From a virus: a stretch of 29,813 bases of DNA. The notes under the pieces are model-generated. The model saw nothing but the letters and a program-made list of their open reading frames with translations. It had not been told where the DNA came from and did not search any database. Location of the stretch: positions 1-29,813 of the IMG/VR virus record IMGVR_UViG_3300031877_000265; one strand, written 5' to 3'. A program made the position numbers and the translations under genes. Positions 1-9,183 of this stretch are shown piece by piece; the stretch's first letter is position 1, and each line of letters opens with the position of its first letter.

Positions 1-3000
1 GAGGTGGCAGGGCAGCTCGGTCTGATCTCGGTGCCCCAGATCATGAGCCTGGTGCGGGTCGCCGAGCTGCTGGCTTCGGCTACAGACCTGGCTGGCCGTG
101 AGAGCGTGGAGGCCCTGGGGCGCATGGCCATCATGTATGGCGTCTCAATGGATCAGATCGAACAATGGACGTTCAGGGTCGCCACCACCATTAACATCTT
201 GGAGAATACCACTGCCGCCTCCGCTCGCCAGATCGCTGTGGCGGCCCTGGAGGCGTCGTCAGCCTGGGTCCTGGCTGGCGGCAAGATCGAAGATATATCA
301 GCTTTCGTCGCCACGGCTATCGCAGCTGGCCTCGATGCAGAGGAGGCAGGGAATGCCTTCCGCCGCGCCACAGAGAATATCATCTCCAACATGGAGCTGA
401 TATCTAAAGCCACGGGCCGCTCAATGGATCAGCTCAAGGCCGCCCTCGCCGAGAAGGGCATCACGGGCTTCATGCTGGACCTGATCAACTCCTTGCGCAA
501 CATTCAGGACGAATACACCCGCACCGTCGCCTTTCAGAAGATTTTTGAGGTGCGCGGCGCACGCGGCGCCGCCCGCATTGCGGCGGCCTATCCGTACTTT
601 ATCCAGAACCTCGGGACAGCTCGCCAGGAGTTTGAGGCCGGCACCAGCATTATCGCTGAGTATGAGCGAGCCCTGCTTTCCACGGCCGGTCAGCTTCAGG
701 TCCTCCGCAACAACCTGATCGTAGCAGCTTCAGCTATCGGGGATGTGATTTTACCGGTGATCAATCAGTTCATCCAGATCGCCGTGCCGGGCATTCAGAT
801 GGCCCTGGAGGCTTGGGCTAGGCTGCCGGATCGCATCAAGCTGGTCAGCATAGCGCTGGCTGTCCTGCCTGCCGTGCTCTTCCCCGTCATAGTGGTCCTC
901 TCCAGCCTAGCCTTCGCCGTCGGCATCGGCGTAAGCGGCATCATGCGCATGGCGGCCGGGTTTGGCGTATTGACCGCATCGATCCAGCCGGTGATTGCTG
1001 CTTTTGGGAATGTAGCGACCGTGCTCGCCTTGGTTGTGCTGGTCTTCGGCAGGGAGCTGGCCGGTGTCCTGGCGCAGGGAGCCGCCATCCTCAAGAGGAC
1101 AGCGGCCGAAGCGCGCAACTGGGGTTATGGGCTCATCTCCTCCCTGGCCGCTGGCATTCTGGATGGCGCGGCCCTGGTGGTCAATGCTGCGGCCCAGATT
1201 GCCGAGGCCATTGCTGCTTTCTTCCGTGCTGCCTCACCCCCCAAGAAGGGCCCGCTGCGCGGCATCCTGGAGTGGGGCGCGGCCCTGATCGATAACTACT
1301 TACGCGGCTTCCGCGAGGCCGATTTCACGATAATCAGGGAGATTGGCTCCATCATTGAGGGCGCCTTCCGTGCCTTATCGGCCAAGGCAGGACAGGATGC
1401 AGCGCGGGCTTTCGCCAAGATGATCCCTCAGATCATCGCTTCGCAAGAGGCGCTGGTCCAACTGATCCATACCTTCAACGAGACCGGGCGCATCTCGGAT
1501 GAGTTGATGGCGCGCGTGGTGGATGGGCTCAAGGGCGCGAAGGGGCCGGTATCGGAGCTAATCAGGGCCTACCTGGAATATTATGCCATCCAGAGGCGTC
1601 TCGATGATGTGGAGCGGCGGCGTGTCGATGTGCGCCGCCGTTACCGTGAGCAGGCACGTGCTGTTAACGCTCTGGCGGGACTGGACGCGACAGAGAGGGC
1701 CAGGCGAATGCGCCTCATCCAGCAGCAGCGGGCCGCTGAGCTGGGGAGCCTCGATGAGCAGGAAGAGGCCCTAAGGGAACAGCAGAGGGAGGCCGAGGGG
1801 CGACTCGGTACCCTGCGAGGGATCGTAGATTTCCAGCAGCGCATCGATGATCTGTTGGCGGAGCAGCTGAGGTCCCTGAACCGCATCGGCCGGGCGCTGC
1901 GCAGCTGGCTGGATCGCCTTGAAGATCTCCAGAAGGAGCTAAGGGCAGTGCTGGCAGCGCAGGAGCTCTACAGGCAGAAGGGCATGGATATTGAGCCCCT
2001 TCTGCGAGACGAGTTGCGTATCCGTGAGAATATCGTCCAGCTGCTCCTGCAACAGGATAGCCTCACTGAGGACCAGAAGGGGCTTCTACAGGACAACATC
2101 GACCGGGTCAAGGAGTTGCAAGCCATCTTGGGTGAGGCTCCTCGCATACCGCCGTTCGAGCTTCTGCCGGTTGATGCCGCGGATGAGATCGCCAAGTTCT
2201 GGAAGCAGGTCACCGGTGTTACCGAGCCGGTCAGGACATTGGCGCAGCGCCTCAATGAGGGGCGCAGCGCGATTGATTGGTTCCTGACGGGGCTGCGAGG
2301 CGCCGAGGCGCCCATAGGCACCGCGGCAGACGGGATGTCCCTTCTCAGTGACCAGGAGCAACGGGCTTACGACCTGGGCCGGCGCTTATACCGCATCTAT
2401 GACGACCTGCGATCCACGTTTGAGTCCGTCAGCAGGCCCATCGATCAGGCGGCAGCCAGCCTTGACCGCTTCGTGGGCGCCTTGCGGGCCGGCGCCAGAG
2501 ACATCCCGATCAGCGAGACGAAGCTGGGCCAGCTATCCGAGGCCGAGGATCAGGTCTATAGGGCCGGGCAATGGTTAAGACGAGGGCTGCTTGCCCTTCA
2601 TGCCATCCTCACTCAGCTATTGGGGCCTACCGGCTATCTGGGTCGGGCTTTCCAGTTCCTGCGCGAGGCTTGGCAGGCTGCTGTTGCCGGATTTAGGGGC
2701 GGTGAGGCCGCGGCGGAGCTGTTCCGGCGCTTCGGTGGCCACCTGAGCGGCGTCGTTGGCTGGATGTACCGCTTGGGCACGACGGCGCGGCAGGTCTTTG
2801 GCCAGATCGCCGCCAGGGCCAGAGATACGAAGTGGCTGACCCAGCTCTGGCAAGACATCCAGACGTATGCTCCGGTAGCGCTGGGCCTCTTCCTCGCCCT
2901 ATTTGGCCTTATCCGTTTGATGAGTTCGCCTGCCTTCCAGCTCGCGAGAGCCATAGCCCTCATCTTCGCTGGCGGACGCTGGGGGTATGTGCCAGGAATG

Positions 3001-5280
3001 ATCCGGCGGAGCTCTCTCTTGGGAAAGGCGCTGTCACTGCTGGTAGGTATTGGCGGCCGGGTGCGTAATGCGCTGGGGATGCTCGGCACGACGTTGCTGA
3101 GATTGCCTGGCTTCTTCACCCTGGCGATGGGCGGCACCCTGCGGCTGATCGGCACTCTCGCCCAGTTGGTAACCGGTGGTGGGCGGATCAGCGGTTTCAT
3201 CATGCGGTTGGGTGGCTTGTTCATGGGGACGGGCGCGAAATTTCTGCGTTTTGGCGGTATCTTTGCCAGGGTCGCCGGGATGATCCTTGGGCCCTTGACC
3301 TCCATCGGCCTCAGCATCGGCCTGGTGATTGTGGCCGCGCTGGCGCTGGCCGGGATTATCACCGGCGCTGTCATGTGGATCGCCAAGAATTTCGATCTGG
3401 TCAAGCAGAAAGCAGCTGAGTTCGCCCAAAACTTCCTCAAGGCGGCTGGCGGCTCGGCGGGGCTGCAGGCCAGGCTGGAGCGCCTGTGGGAGAGCCTCAA
3501 GAAGGTGTTTGGCTTCTTCGTAGTCCTGGGGGCTATCCTCGCGCAATTCGTCACCTATGCCTTGCCTAATCTGGGCACCGCCTTTGGTGGCGCCTTCAGC
3601 CTCATCTTGGCTGCCGTCGAGCTCGTCGTCAACACCTTGGGCGCCTTCTTTGATCTGATCGGGAAGATCATTGAGGCGATTCAGACCGGTAACTGGGAGC
3701 CGGCCTTGACAGCCTTGGGCGACCTGTGGTCGACCTTCGTGGATGGCATCAAGGCTATCCTGTCCAGCGCTGTGGATGTGATCATGGGCTTGCTCGGCGG
3801 CATCGTCTCCGGCATTCTGGGGCTGATAGACCCCAAGTTGGCGGCCGATTTCGACAAATGGTGGGCAGGAGCCATCGATTCCGTCAAGAAGTTCTTCGAT
3901 GGCGCCCTTGATATTGTTGGCCGCTTCGGCTCCTGGTTGCTGGAGTGGGCGGGCAGGATCGTCGTCGGTTTCGGCAAGGCTATCTACGGCCTCTATACCG
4001 CCATCAAGAACCTGTTTGAGGGTGACATCGTTGGTTTCCTGAGCGGCATAGGGGCCATCATAGTTGCGGCTTTAAGCGCAGGCATCCCTCTCATCATCGA
4101 GGTCTTCGGCAGAATCCTGGCGGGCATCTTCGAGATCTTCGGTGCAGACGGGGAGAAGGTCTACGGGTTTTTCCACGGCATTGTCGAGAAAGTGATCGGC
4201 TTCTTCAACGATCTATACAACAATCTGGTGGGCCGCAGCATCCTCCGGGACCTGCTGTCTGGGATTGAGGAGATCTTTGGCCTCATGCTCAAACCCATCC
4301 AGCTTTTGGGTGAGACCATCGATGGGATCATCTCTAAGGGGCTGGAGATCATTGATCGAGTGTTGGGACGCAAAGACCCCGCCCAGTCTGCCAAGGACCT
4401 CGCGGCCGCCTGGAAGACGGCAGAGGAGGCCATTAAGTTGGGCCTTGCCAAGATCACGACGGCGATTACCACGCTTATAACTCTGATCAGCGGCCGCGAA
4501 GGTCTTGAGGAGACTTATACCGCCTTTGCCAGCGATTTCCTTGCTAAGTGCCTCGCCATGTTTGAAGCCCTGGCCGGTGGCGGTGACAGCCTAGTAACCG
4601 GGGTCAAATCTGTGTCCGAGAGCATATCGGGCCGTGGGGGATTGCGAGAGAGGTACCTGGACTTTTACAGCACCTTCATAAGCAGGAATACCGGCATGAT
4701 CACGGCCCTGGTTGGCCCCGCCAACAGCCTCAACGCCGCATTCAATACCATCAAGGGCACCATCGGCTCGACCAAATCCAAAGTTGAGGACTTTGCTTCA
4801 ACGGCGGTTCAAAAGATTAACGATGTCAAGAATGCGCTTGATAGCGCCGCACCACCCGGCCTTATACAGCTCTTCAGGTCCTTGAAAGGTAAAATCGAGG
4901 ACGTGATTGACGCCATCGAGGACATCCCGCGGGAGATCACTATCACCATTCGCTACGTGACAGTAGGATCACCACCAGGGGGTGGCGGGAGTGGCGGGGG
5001 TGGCGGCCCACCCGAGTTTCAATATGGCGGACTTGTACCCTTCACGCCGGGAGGATTCCTGGCCAGCCTTGCCGAGCGCGAGCCTGAGCTGGTGATCCCT
5101 CTCAGCCGCGTGGAGGATTTCATCGGCGAGGCCAGCCGCAATGTAATTGTGAACGGGCCCCTGGTAGAAGTGAACCACCCCGTCCTCACCGATAGGCGGG
5201 CCATCAACGATCTGGCCAAACAGATCGCCGAGGCTCTGGGCCGCGAAACAACGGTGCGGCTGCGGTATGGGGGCATGTGA
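1..5280 (+). CDS. Phage tail tape measure protein, 5' end outside the window
   Basis: The reading frame is open from base 1, so the N-terminus is missing; 1759 residues are visible. The first ~260 residues are an Ala-rich helical region with the pattern of the TP901-type tape measure core domain. A segment near residue 409 (AASPPKKGPLRGI) matches the SPP-K-GPL motif common in these proteins. Residues ~530-720 are charged and coiled-coil-like, and residues ~950-1150 contain several hydrophobic, membrane-like stretches. A glycine-rich linker (about 1659-1670) precedes a C-terminal segment with EREPELVIPL, a usual tape measure ending. In siphoviruses this protein sets tail length and enters the envelope during DNA ejection. 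The position just before the distal tail genes agrees. The GTG at base 4 is unlikely to be the true start, because the core domain begins mid-fold there. Confidence 0.93.
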   Translation, partial: EVAGQLGLISVPQIMSLVRVAELLASATDLAGRESVEALGRMAIMYGVSMDQIEQWTFRVATTINILENTTAASARQIAVAALEASSAWVLAGGKIEDISAFVATAIAAGLDAEEAGNAFRRATENIISNMELISKATGRSMDQLKAALAEKGITGFMLDLINSLRNIQDEYTRTVAFQKIFEVRGARGAARIAAAYPYFIQNLGTARQEFEAGTSIIAEYERALLSTAGQLQVLRNNLIVAASAIGDVILPVINQFIQIAVPGIQMALEAWARLPDRIKLVSIALAVLPAVLFPVIVVLSSLAFAVGIGVSGIMRMAAGFGVLTASIQPVIAAFGNVATVLALVVLVFGRELAGVLAQGAAILKRTAAEARNWGYGLISSLAAGILDGAALVVNAAAQIAEAIAAFFRAASPPKKGPLRGILEWGAALIDNYLRGFREADFTIIREIGSIIEGAFRALSAKAGQDAARAFAKMIPQIIASQEALVQLIHTFNETGRISDELMARVVDGLKGAKGPVSELIRAYLEYYAIQRRLDDVERRRVDVRRRYREQARAVNALAGLDATERARRMRLIQQQRAAELGSLDEQEEALREQQREAEGRLGTLRGIVDFQQRIDDLLAEQLRSLNRIGRALRSWLDRLEDLQKELRAVLAAQELYRQKGMDIEPLLRDELRIRENIVQLLLQQDSLTEDQKGLLQDNIDRVKELQAILGEAPRIPPFELLPVDAADEIAKFWKQVTGVTEPVRTLAQRLNEGRSAIDWFLTGLRGAEAPIGTAADGMSLLSDQEQRAYDLGRRLYRIYDDLRSTFESVSRPIDQAAASLDRFVGALRAGARDIPISETKLGQLSEAEDQVYRAGQWLRRGLLALHAILTQLLGPTGYLGRAFQFLREAWQAAVAGFRGGEAAAELFRRFGGHLSGVVGWMYRLGTTARQVFGQIAARARDTKWLTQLWQDIQTYAPVALGLFLALFGLIRLMSSPAFQLARAIALIFAGGRWGYVPGMIRRSSLLGKALSLLVGIGGRVRNALGMLGTTLLRLPGFFTLAMGGTLRLIGTLAQLVTGGGRISGFIMRLGGLFMGTGAKFLRFGGIFARVAGMILGPLTSIGLSIGLVIVAALALAGIITGAVMWIAKNFDLVKQKAAEFAQNFLKAAGGSAGLQARLERLWESLKKVFGFFVVLGAILAQFVTYALPNLGTAFGGAFSLILAAVELVVNTLGAFFDLIGKIIEAIQTGNWEPALTALGDLWSTFVDGIKAILSSAVDVIMGLLGGIVSGILGLIDPKLAADFDKWWAGAIDSVKKFFDGALDIVGRFGSWLLEWAGRIVVGFGKAIYGLYTAIKNLFEGDIVGFLSGIGAIIVAALSAGIPLIIEVFGRILAGIFEIFGADGEKVYGFFHGIVEKVIGFFNDLYNNLVGRSILRDLLSGIEEIFGLMLKPIQLLGETIDGIISKGLEIIDRVLGRKDPAQSAKDLAAAWKTAEEAIKLGLAKITTAITTLITLISGREGLEETYTAFASDFLAKCLAMFEALAGGGDSLVTGVKSVSESISGRGGLRERYLDFYSTFISRNTGMITALVGPANSLNAAFNTIKGTIGSTKSKVEDFASTAVQKINDVKNALDSAAPPGLIQLFRSLKGKIEDVIDAIEDIPREITITIRYVTVGSPPGGGGSGGGGGPPEFQYGGLVPFTPGGFLASLAEREPELVIPLSRVEDFIGEASRNVIVNGPLVEVNHPVLTDRRAINDLAKQIAEALGRETTVRLRYGGM

Positions 5281-5303
5281 CAGGTTAGACGGAAGGCGGT
5301 GGG

Positions 5304-5333
5304 CCAACTGGCCGCGCCGGATTTGACCAGTTG
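5304..5333. other. Small inverted repeat after the tape measure gene
   Basis: CAACTGG at 5305-5311 is the reverse complement of CCAGTTG at 5327-5333, giving a 7-bp stem with a 15-nt loop in the 109-nt gap between the tape measure and distal tail genes. No T-run follows, so an intrinsic terminator is not supported. It lies directly before the larger palindrome at 5343-5368, and the two may form consecutive RNA hairpins. Confidence 0.35.
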
Positions 5334-5342
5334 AGGCGTTGT

Positions 5343-5368
5343 GAGCGCCTATGCTAACATGGGCGCTC
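5343..5368. repeat. 26-bp imperfect palindrome, degenerate copy of the 18-bp element
   Basis: GAGCGCC at the left end pairs with GGCGCTC at the right end. The centre CCTATGCTAACATGGG differs from the palindrome CCTATGCTAGCATAGG (seen at 23181-23196 and 27621-27636) at two positions. It sits 21 nt upstream of the distal tail gene start. It could be an operator-like dyad, an RNA hairpin or a copy of a host-iterated palindrome; the sequence alone does not decide. Confidence 0.6.
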
Positions 5369-5389
5369 CCGATGCATTCTGAGGGCAAG

Positions 5390-7615
5390 ATGCCGACTTG
5401 CAAGCTGGAGTTACATCGAGGCAATGAGACGGTTGACCTGATCGGCTCTCTCTATCAGCTCGTGGAGGGGACCCTGGCCATGCCTGCTCCTGAGCCAGAT
5501 GCCATCTGGACGGAATCGCAGGGAATGCGCCACGGCGCCGAGCTGCTGGACGTCACCTTCCCCAACCGCGAGATCGCCATGCAGCTGCAGATCAGAGGGA
5601 CGGGTATTGATGATTCCCTGCGGGAAGACGCCATCATCGCTGGCGTCGTCGCCTTGCGCAGAATACTCTACCTGGCAACGCAACGTCAGAAACTCGGGCG
5701 TGGCCCGGGCGTTACGCTCCATTATCAGTGGTCCACCAGTAACTACGAGACCGTCTTTGATGTGCTATCCGGGGAGCTGACAACGCCTGATCCCTTCGGT
5801 GTTGAGAAGCTGATACGGCTCCCAGATGATGCCCTGGCCCTGACAGATTGTGCTCTCAGACTGGTGTGCAAGCCATTTGGCAGGCTGGCTGAGGACCTGG
5901 AATTTGAAAACTTTGTGCAGAACGGTGCGATGCTCAAGGCGAGGCAGACGTGGGCCAGGGCTGACAGCTCGGACAGCACCATCTACTGCGTTGACATCAA
6001 TGCCTTCGATTGGCCCGAAGGGGATGTCGTCTTTATTGACGATGGCCAGAACAGCCAGTATGCTCTCATCACGGGGGTAGGCCCCGGCGATCTGGGATCG
6101 CTCACCCTGGAGAGCCTGGACTATACCTTCAAGAAGGGAGCGATTATCACCAATCTTAATCGCGCCTGGAAATGGAATGATCTTTACGAGGCAACAGCCA
6201 CCCGCAACTACGCATACAGCCACAGTTTCGGGGTATCAATCCTCGTCCACTTTTTCTTCGCGACCGGCTACGTACAGCAGGTCTTCACTGAACTGCCAGC
6301 AGGAAATTATTCGCTCATCTTTTGGTGTCTCAAAGCTGACGACGCTGATACCACCTTCCGCGCCCAATTTCTCAAATGGGAGGACGACGACTGGGTAGAA
6401 TACGCCGGCCAGGACATAACCGGCCTCGTCGGCTCAACAGAGGATGGGGGACAATTCGAGCGTTACGAGCTGGTCGCGGATGGTATGACGGCAGGCTCTT
6501 ATGCCATCCGCTTCTACGCGCCAGAAGATTCCGACCCGGCCGAGTTCTATCTTGACTCGGTTATGCTCCTGCGTAAGAATGTACTCGATGAGCTCGATTA
6601 CACCTGCTATGCCGGCTCGGTTACCGGATGCAGTGGTCCCCCCTACCCGTATATCTACGCAGTCCTGAACTACAGGGCCAAGGACAACCGCTATCTGGTC
6701 AGCGGCATCCCGGGCGATGGCCCAGCATCATGTCGTCTCTATCTCAGCCGGATCACCGGCCCGGATAATATGTCGTGGCAGAAGTTTTCCCTCTCAAGCC
6801 GCACCTATGACGACGAACTCCAGATCGAGCAACGCTATTACCTTCCGGCGGCTTGGGCGAGAGAGCTCGATGGTGATCAGGTGCCCCTCACGGCGGCCGA
6901 TTTCGATGATAACTGGCCCTTCGGTTTTCGCGCCACGCTCACGAATACCTCTTCCTGGGCCCATTGGGGTCGCTGGCGGGTGCCTGGTGACCTGCTCAAT
7001 GGTTATTACCGGCTGGCTATCTATGCTTATGATCATCTCTCCTCCAGCTACCCGGATTGGCAGAGCCGGATTGAGATTAGCACCGATGAAGCGGGTGAGA
7101 ATGTGATCTACGTTGGGAACACGATCTTGGAGGCGCCACGCCAGAGCGCGTTCGTCATGGGCTACGGCCCGTTCTCGCTGCCGCCCGTGGGCCTGTATGC
7201 GGAGGATTTGGAACCATCCGACTACTACATTCACCTTTACACCAGGAGGGAAGAGGATTTTTCCTATGGCAGCTATGATGTCTGGGTCTTTGGCCTCTTC
7301 ATCCTGCCGATAGATGAGGCGATCTGTGACCTGGAGGTGCTATTTGATAGCGTCTCGGACGAGAGGAGCATCCTTCTGGACGGATTGGCGGACAGGCCGG
7401 CTGTCTATTCATATGACTCTGATACGGGCCGCGTGATGGACCCGATGATGTTCTATGACAAGCTGCCCCAGCTGGCGCCCAAGGTATCGCAGGTTCTCTA
7501 TTGGAACCTTCGGTACTCTGCTGGGCAAGGCGCGCTGAATGGCAACCTTATCGCGCAGCCAAGGCTAGTGATCAGGCCACATTTCCTGGATGTGGGGAGA
7601 CTAAGCACACCATGA
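5390..7615 (+). CDS. Large distal tail (Dit-like) protein with carbohydrate-binding-like insertion
   Basis: This 741-aa protein follows the tape measure gene, where siphoviruses encode the distal tail protein that links the tail tube to the tip. I chose ATG 5390 because GAGGGC lies 3 nt upstream; the in-frame ATGs at 5351 and 5372 lie in or next to a palindrome and have no ribosome site. Residues 1-180 are compact and Dit-like. Residues ~263-395 resemble a CBM4/9-type sandwich, with the motif LPAGNYSLIFW and the ending EFYLDSVMLLRK. A second sandwich-rich region covers ~400-640, and the last ~60 residues resemble the usual C-terminus of tail proteins (QPRLVIRPHF). The family norm is about 200-350 aa, so this is enlarged, probably by glycan-binding modules (an evolved Dit). 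The assignment rests mainly on position and domain style. Confidence 0.68.
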   Translation: MPTCKLELHRGNETVDLIGSLYQLVEGTLAMPAPEPDAIWTESQGMRHGAELLDVTFPNREIAMQLQIRGTGIDDSLREDAIIAGVVALRRILYLATQRQKLGRGPGVTLHYQWSTSNYETVFDVLSGELTTPDPFGVEKLIRLPDDALALTDCALRLVCKPFGRLAEDLEFENFVQNGAMLKARQTWARADSSDSTIYCVDINAFDWPEGDVVFIDDGQNSQYALITGVGPGDLGSLTLESLDYTFKKGAIITNLNRAWKWNDLYEATATRNYAYSHSFGVSILVHFFFATGYVQQVFTELPAGNYSLIFWCLKADDADTTFRAQFLKWEDDDWVEYAGQDITGLVGSTEDGGQFERYELVADGMTAGSYAIRFYAPEDSDPAEFYLDSVMLLRKNVLDELDYTCYAGSVTGCSGPPYPYIYAVLNYRAKDNRYLVSGIPGDGPASCRLYLSRITGPDNMSWQKFSLSSRTYDDELQIEQRYYLPAAWARELDGDQVPLTAADFDDNWPFGFRATLTNTSSWAHWGRWRVPGDLLNGYYRLAIYAYDHLSSSYPDWQSRIEISTDEAGENVIYVGNTILEAPRQSAFVMGYGPFSLPPVGLYAEDLEPSDYYIHLYTRREEDFSYGSYDVWVFGLFILPIDEAICDLEVLFDSVSDERSILLDGLADRPAVYSYDSDTGRVMDPMMFYDKLPQLAPKVSQVLYWNLRYSAGQGALNGNLIAQPRLVIRPHFLDVGRLSTP

Positions 7616-9180
7616 GCCTCACTCTACATGAGCGCGTTGGAGCATCCAACAAGATTTTCCTGGACCTCACCCCTTTCGCCTCGGGCATAAGCGTCTCAAG
7701 CCGCCTGCCGGGCGGATATATGAGCCTGACCGCCCGCCTCGGATTGTCCTATACGGACGCGGCGCGCTTCCAACGGCTTTACTTGATGCATCAACTGGTC
7801 TTGCGCGAGCAAAGCCTCACCCTCTTCGAGGGGCGCATTGAGGACATGGCATTGCGGGATAATGGGCTGGAGATTACGGCCTATGGTTACTTCTCTCACC
7901 TGAACGATAGGGTTTACGAAGGGGTTTGGTACGCCGAGGACCCTGACAATCCAGGTATCTATTCGCGCAATCCTGGCGGCTTGGCACCTACGATCCCAAA
8001 CATCATCAAGGATGCGCTGGACCTGTGTGACCAGATCAGCGTCTATCGGGGCTGGATCGATCCCGATAACGAGATCACGGACGATCTCCCGCAGGATTTC
8101 ACAGAGCAAGCCATCCAGGTAAGCGATCTGATCCCGCAATTGACGCAATACGGCGACCTGGCGCCGACTCCCAACTACGTTCGCTTCGCCATCTGGGAGA
8201 GTCGAGTGCCATTCCTGTGGATCACGGACATGCAGAGCGTTCAGTGGATCATGCGGCGCCAGGACATCACTGCGGGCAGCCTTGACCTGACGCTCAGCCG
8301 GGGCAATCTGGCCAACAAGATCAAGGCGGTTTACTCAGACGAGAACGGTGAACGACTCTACTACCCGTTGGAGCCATATTTCCCCGACCTGACGACCGAG
8401 GTACTTAACCGCTTCTTGACCTCCCTGAATGCGATCCTCGACCGTCTCGATAGCTTTCCTGGCGACCTCAACGCCGAGCAGCAGGCCACCCTGAATGGCG
8501 TGATCGCCGATCTCAACGCTTTGAAGGCGGACATCAGCGGAGCTTCCGCTTTGTTGCCGATGGAGCCAGCAGCCCAGCAGGTACTATTGACAGGTTGGCA
8601 GGAGGTGCTGTCGAACGCTCAGAACGATCTGGACCAGCTCGACGATCAGGGCTCGCTGACCGGCGAGCAGGAGAGCGAGGTTAACGGGATCAAGGCTGAC
8701 TTGATGTCGCTCTCCCAAGATATCGCCACGTTTACGCCTAGCTATACTCAGGAGTATCTGTCCGGCTTTGCTGAGGACAGCCGCTCCCAGGAACGCTACG
8801 GGGTCATTGAGCGCTATATCTCAATGGGAGGGATACCAGAGGATTTCGCCCGCGCTATGGTGGAGGCGGCCCTGGCTGACATGAAGCAGCCACAATTTTC
8901 CTGTGGCCTCTCCTTCACCGGCTATGCTTACTCCAGGGCCGGCGGTCGCCACCCCCTGTGGGCCGTCAGGGCGGGTGATATAATCGAGGTAGTTGACCTG
9001 ATCCCGCAAACCGCCCATATTGAGGCTATAGAAGTGGACTGGCCACGCCTGCGCCGCCTTGAGGTTCAGGAGGCTACTTACGACTGGGATAGGCGGCAAT
9101 TGACCGTGGTACCGTCTGGCCCCTATAGCCGACTGGACGTTGTCACCGCGCTGGCCAATGCCGGGCCAAGGGGAGTTTAG
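7612..9180 (+). CDS. Tail-tip / minor tail protein (Tal or gp37-like)
   Basis: This is a 522-aa protein whose ATG overlaps the upstream stop in ATGA, a sign of translational coupling; an upstream extension to 7501 would overlap the previous gene by 115 nt and is rejected. The N-terminal ~200 residues (FLDLTPFASGISVSSRLPGG, then GRIEDMALRDNGLEITAYGY) have the beta-rich pattern of siphovirus tail-tip proteins that follow Dit. Residues ~265-385 form helical, Asn/Asp/Leu-rich coiled-coil segments with repeated L-x-x-D-L-N units. The C-terminal ~100 residues return to beta structure. The likely role is to close the tail tip and hold the fibres. The order tape measure, Dit-like, tip protein, fibres supports this; no catalytic motif is visible. 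Confidence 0.7.
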   Translation: MSLTLHERVGASNKIFLDLTPFASGISVSSRLPGGYMSLTARLGLSYTDAARFQRLYLMHQLVLREQSLTLFEGRIEDMALRDNGLEITAYGYFSHLNDRVYEGVWYAEDPDNPGIYSRNPGGLAPTIPNIIKDALDLCDQISVYRGWIDPDNEITDDLPQDFTEQAIQVSDLIPQLTQYGDLAPTPNYVRFAIWESRVPFLWITDMQSVQWIMRRQDITAGSLDLTLSRGNLANKIKAVYSDENGERLYYPLEPYFPDLTTEVLNRFLTSLNAILDRLDSFPGDLNAEQQATLNGVIADLNALKADISGASALLPMEPAAQQVLLTGWQEVLSNAQNDLDQLDDQGSLTGEQESEVNGIKADLMSLSQDIATFTPSYTQEYLSGFAEDSRSQERYGVIERYISMGGIPEDFARAMVEAALADMKQPQFSCGLSFTGYAYSRAGGRHPLWAVRAGDIIEVVDLIPQTAHIEAIEVDWPRLRRLEVQEATYDWDRRQLTVVPSGPYSRLDVVTALANAGPRGV

Positions 9181-9183
9181 AAC

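Noticed and set aside
2634-3554. 306-codon open frame on the - strand
   Set aside because: It lies wholly within the tape measure gene and its product is rich in Arg, Pro and Ser with no fold signature, as expected for the antisense of GC-rich coding sequence.
5323-5355. Possible promoter with TTGACC and TATGCT before the Dit-like gene
   Set aside because: The spacing is 21 nt, too long for a normal sigma-70 promoter, and TATGCT is part of the palindrome.
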